Shown: piece by piece, positions 6,092 through 7,588 of the stretch | How the letters are laid out: the number at the start of each line of letters is the position of its first letter | Position numbering within the stretch: position 1 is the first letter of the stretch | DNA from: Chloroflexota bacterium | Lineage (GTDB): Bacteria > Chloroflexota > Dehalococcoidia > SM23-28-2 > RBG-16-64-32 | Length of the DNA stretch: 7,588 bases | Assembly (NCBI GenBank): GCA_016190405.1 | Contig: JACPQO010000198.1 | Location: forward strand, 1 to 7,588 | Reading direction: 5' to 3' | Notes under the pieces: generated by a model | Databases searched by the model: none | Told to the model about the DNA's origin: nothing | The model's input: only the letters and a program-made list of their open reading frames with translations | Translations under genes and position numbers: made by a program

Positions 6092-6765
6092 CTACCCCAG
6101 GATCTCTTCTATGCGCTTCAGCAGGTCGTTCTCCTCAATCGCCGCCTGGACGCTGGTTCCCTGAACCTTCTCCACGAACGGCCCCGTGAAGACGCACCTC
6201 ACCACACCCTGGCGATCGACGAAATAGGTGGTGGGAAGACCCAGCAGACGATACCTGTCGGCCACGTCCCCCTTGCGGTCTAACGGGATGGGAAAGTTCA
6301 TGCCGAAATCGTCGACGAATGGGCGAATGATGCTCGCGGACTCCTGGAGGTTCAGGCCCAGGACGACCAGCCCCTGATCTCGGTAGGCGTTGTAGGCGTC
6401 GATCAGCTGGGGGACCTCCTTGCGGCACGGCTTGCACCAGGTAGCCCAGAAGTTGATGACCACCGCCTTGCCGCGGAGGTCGCTCAAACGGACCTCGCCG
6501 CCATCCATCTCCTCGAGCACGAAATCGGGAGCCAGCTTTCCTTCCTCGGGACCGATCTCTGCCCCCGGCGGCACCAGCGCCGCGGGCAGATCGACAGGGC
6601 CATACCCGAGCCCCGTCGGTGACAGCTCCTCCTCCCGCGGTCTGTACACTCCAGCCACCAGATCGCGGCGGCGATGACAGCGATGGCCAGGAGCGGAAGG
6701 AGGACGGTTCGCCACAACCTGAGGCGATCGCTTGAAGGTGATCTCGTGTCCATCCGGTCGTCCAT
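6092..6765 (-). CDS. TlpA/ResA-like membrane-anchored thioredoxin, apparently frameshifted near 6640-6665
   Basis: The catalytic domain is clear: KLAPDF entry, then NFWATWCKPCRKEVPQL with the CxxC at 6436-6425, LPTTYFVDRQGVV with the cis-Pro, and a C-terminal helix ending at TAG 6094-6092. It is a reductant of periplasmic disulfides, classically in apocytochrome c maturation. Its own frame stays open upstream to about 6841, but codes for Arg/Pro-rich text with no membrane anchor. A second frame starting ATG 6765 gives MDDRMDTRSPSSDRLRLW, then a clean helix (about residues 17-38, LLPLLAIAVIAAAIWWL), then turns to Arg/Cys-rich nonsense after 6646. Joining the two by a -1 shift (one missing base) gives about 224 residues, a normal size for an anchored TlpA/ResA. 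No slippery heptamer is obvious, so an assembly error or a recent mutation is more likely than programmed shifting. No convincing SD precedes ATG 6765 or the next in-frame ATG 6753. Confidence 0.8.
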
Positions 6766-6804
6766 TCGGCTTGAAGAACTTGAACTCAAGCAGCGGCAAC
6801 GCGC

Positions 6805-6833
6805 GGGAACCAACCTTTCCAAAGGGAAACAAC
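6805..6833 (-). promoter_or_regulatory. direct repeats and small dyads upstream of the TlpA-like gene, possible operator
   Basis: On the minus strand GTTGTTTCCC (6833-6824) and GTTGGTTCCC (6814-6805) match at 9 of 10 bases with a 19-bp period. Between them lie overlapping dyads (TTTCC-CTTT-GGAAA, CCTTT-GG-AAAGG). They sit 40-70 bp before the ATG at 6765. No known binding-site family is recognised. Confidence 0.25.
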
Positions 6834-6908
6834 GTGACCAACTCGGCGGCAGTAGTTGACCTGTAGCCAGATAGGGCTTCAGGGGCTCAGCCGCGAGCGT
6901 GGATGGCC

Positions 6909-7220
6909 TTAGGCGGATCTGGGAGGGGGCTTCTGGACGGGGAGCGATGGCGAGGAGGCGGAAGGCTCGGCTAATACCAGGCCGGAGCGGCGAGCATCAA
7001 GGGCAACCGGCGTCTCAGGGCCACCCCCCGCCGCGGAGCACCTGCTCATGCACCCACTCGTCAGGTGGCAGGGCGACTGGGTCCCACAGCTGACCGCCTG
7101 AGGCTGCTCGGAGCCGCTGCCTGTTTCGCCACTGGCGCCGGCGTAAATGGCTCCCAAGGTCCCCAGCAGGACTACCAGGGCTCCTAGCAGGGTGAGGATG
7201 GATATCCAGCGAGAGGGCAT
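6909..7220 (-). CDS. small single-TM protein of unknown function, frame possibly broken after the anchor
   Basis: From ATG 7220 the frame gives 103 residues. A membrane helix covers about 6-28 (ISILTLLGALVVLLGTLGAI), followed by a Gly/Ser linker, four cysteines (45, 51, 57, 61) and a Ser/Pro-rich tail. The start is chosen because the helix begins just after it and a good promoter lies directly upstream; there is no SD. The downstream part may be an artefact: a -1 shift near 7100 reads SGGQLWDPVALPPDEWVHEQ, a more protein-like text that stops at TGA 7017-7015. That would give a protein of about 68 residues. I do not recognise either version. Co-orientation suggests it may be the first gene of the copper/redox operon. 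Confidence 0.45.
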   Translation of the reverse strand: MPSRWISILTLLGALVVLLGTLGAIYAGASGETGSGSEQPQAVSCGTQSPCHLTSGCMSRCSAAGGGPETPVALDARRSGLVLAEPSASSPSLPVQKPPPRSA

Positions 7221-7230
7221 GTCTGAAACT

Positions 7231-7259
7231 ATTATCCGCGTCGCCGACGATGAACGCAA
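7231..7259 (-). promoter_or_regulatory. sigma70-type promoter with nearly leaderless start
   Basis: On the minus strand TTGCGT (7259-7254) and GATAAT (7236-7231) are separated by 17 bp. The -10 end is only 10 bases before ATG 7220, so the 5' leader would be about 3-5 bases, which fits the missing SD. It could drive the small-TM gene and the operon behind it. Confidence 0.5.
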
Positions 7260-7438
7260 AACCGTTGGACGTTCAGGGACGAACCCAGCGGGCCCCTCTC
7301 TGTGCACCGGCTAGTGCTGCGCCTGGATCGCGACGTGATGGATATCGAAGCGCTAGCTAGCAGGCGCCCGACACGTAGCTCCATCGTCGGACGAGCGAAC
7401 CCGAGCGACCGGCGTCCCGAGAGTTCCGCTCCTGTGAG

Positions 7439-7588
7439 CTAATCCCATAGCGCCAGCAGCGCACGCTCCATTTCCACTTTTTCCTGCCGGTAGCGCTCCG
7501 AGGGTGGCTCCAGCGTCACGCTGGGCGCCGGTATGCCGTAGAAGTTGCCCAACCCGTACGCGGCCAGGCCGTCGCCCACCTCGATGTA
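7439..7588 (-). CDS. C-terminal 49 residues of an unidentified protein (enters from the right edge)
   Basis: The frame is open from the window edge to TAG at 7441-7439. It reads YIEVGDGLAAYGLGNFYG, then a Pro/Glu-rich stretch, then SERYRQEKVEMERALLALWD, probably a terminal helix. The composition and absence of stops suggest real coding. 'AYGLGNF' faintly recalls the 'YSLGNF' motif of CapA-type phosphoesterases, but 49 residues do not support a family call. The 218 bp that separate it from the next gene contain the promoter at 7231-7259; I see no clear terminator. Confidence 0.6.
   Translation of the reverse strand, partial: YIEVGDGLAAYGLGNFYGIPAPSVTLEPPSERYRQEKVEMERALLALWD

Noticed and set aside
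6640..6665. Programmed -1 frameshift in the TlpA-like gene
   Set aside because: No X-XXY-YYZ slippery heptamer or obvious downstream stimulator is visible; a missing base is simpler.
6766..6841. N-terminal extension of the TlpA-like protein to TTG 6841 in the catalytic frame
   Set aside because: The encoded text is Arg/Pro/His-rich, lacks a membrane helix and has no SD, while the other frame has a clear anchor in the same stretch.
7221..7307. Upstream start of the small TM gene at 7307
   Set aside because: It would add 29 residues before the helix, spanning the promoter, with no SD; ATG 7220 gives a normal signal-anchor layout.
7352..7361. Palindrome GCTAGCTAGC in the intergenic region
   Set aside because: Only 10 bp, without a second copy or a clear position relative to the promoter.
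1..7588. tRNA, rRNA, riboswitch, insertion sequence or CRISPR
   Set aside because: No cloverleaf, conserved rRNA text, terminal inverted repeats with a transposase, or regular repeat-spacer pattern was seen on reading both strands.

Overview
This is a GC-rich (about 60-65% by eye) bacterial window in which every well-supported gene lies on the minus strand. Many starts are GTG or TTG behind strong AGGAGG-type Shine-Dalgarno sites. Gene content (a CopC-CopD membrane fusion, an Asp-box propeller protein, a lipoprotein thioredoxin, CcdA and a TlpA/ResA-type thioredoxin) fits a Chloroflexota- or Actinobacteriota-like organism with extracytoplasmic copper and thiol-redox handling. The phylum is an inference from gene style; no marker gene is present.

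Layout in the direction of transcription (right to left). 7588-7439 is the last 49 codons of an unidentified gene. A recognisable sigma70-type promoter (7259-7231) then precedes a small single-TM protein (start 7220) whose frame may be broken downstream. After a short gene-poor leader come five tightly packed genes: a TlpA/ResA-like thioredoxin (6765-6092) whose membrane anchor and catalytic domain sit in different frames; ccdA (6085-5351); a lipoprotein with a His-rich domain and a C-terminal thioredoxin-like domain (5338-4238); a one-TM OB-fold-like protein (4241-3849); a very large CopC-CopD protein with two extra C-terminal domains (3845-1197); and a secreted or anchored six-Asp-box propeller protein (1195-284). 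Gaps in this run are 12 bp or less, with one 4-bp overlap, so it reads as a single operon. A possible terminator straddles the last stop codon. A separately promoted ECF sigma factor begins at 186 and runs off the left edge.

Likely joint role: CcdA carries electrons from cytoplasmic thioredoxin across the membrane to the two extracytoplasmic thioredoxin-fold proteins, which reduce cysteines of client proteins such as apocytochrome c or the CuA site of cytochrome oxidase. CopC-CopD binds and transports copper. The whole looks like a copper-delivery and thiol-reduction module for respiratory metalloenzymes or copper tolerance. The OB-fold protein, the Asp-box protein and the C-terminal domains of the CopC-CopD protein are the unexplained parts. 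The most unusual DNA-level signals are a 46-bp near-perfect inverted repeat inside the CopD coding region, a 13-bp tandem duplication that supplies a stop codon, and apparent -1 frame breaks in two neighbouring genes.
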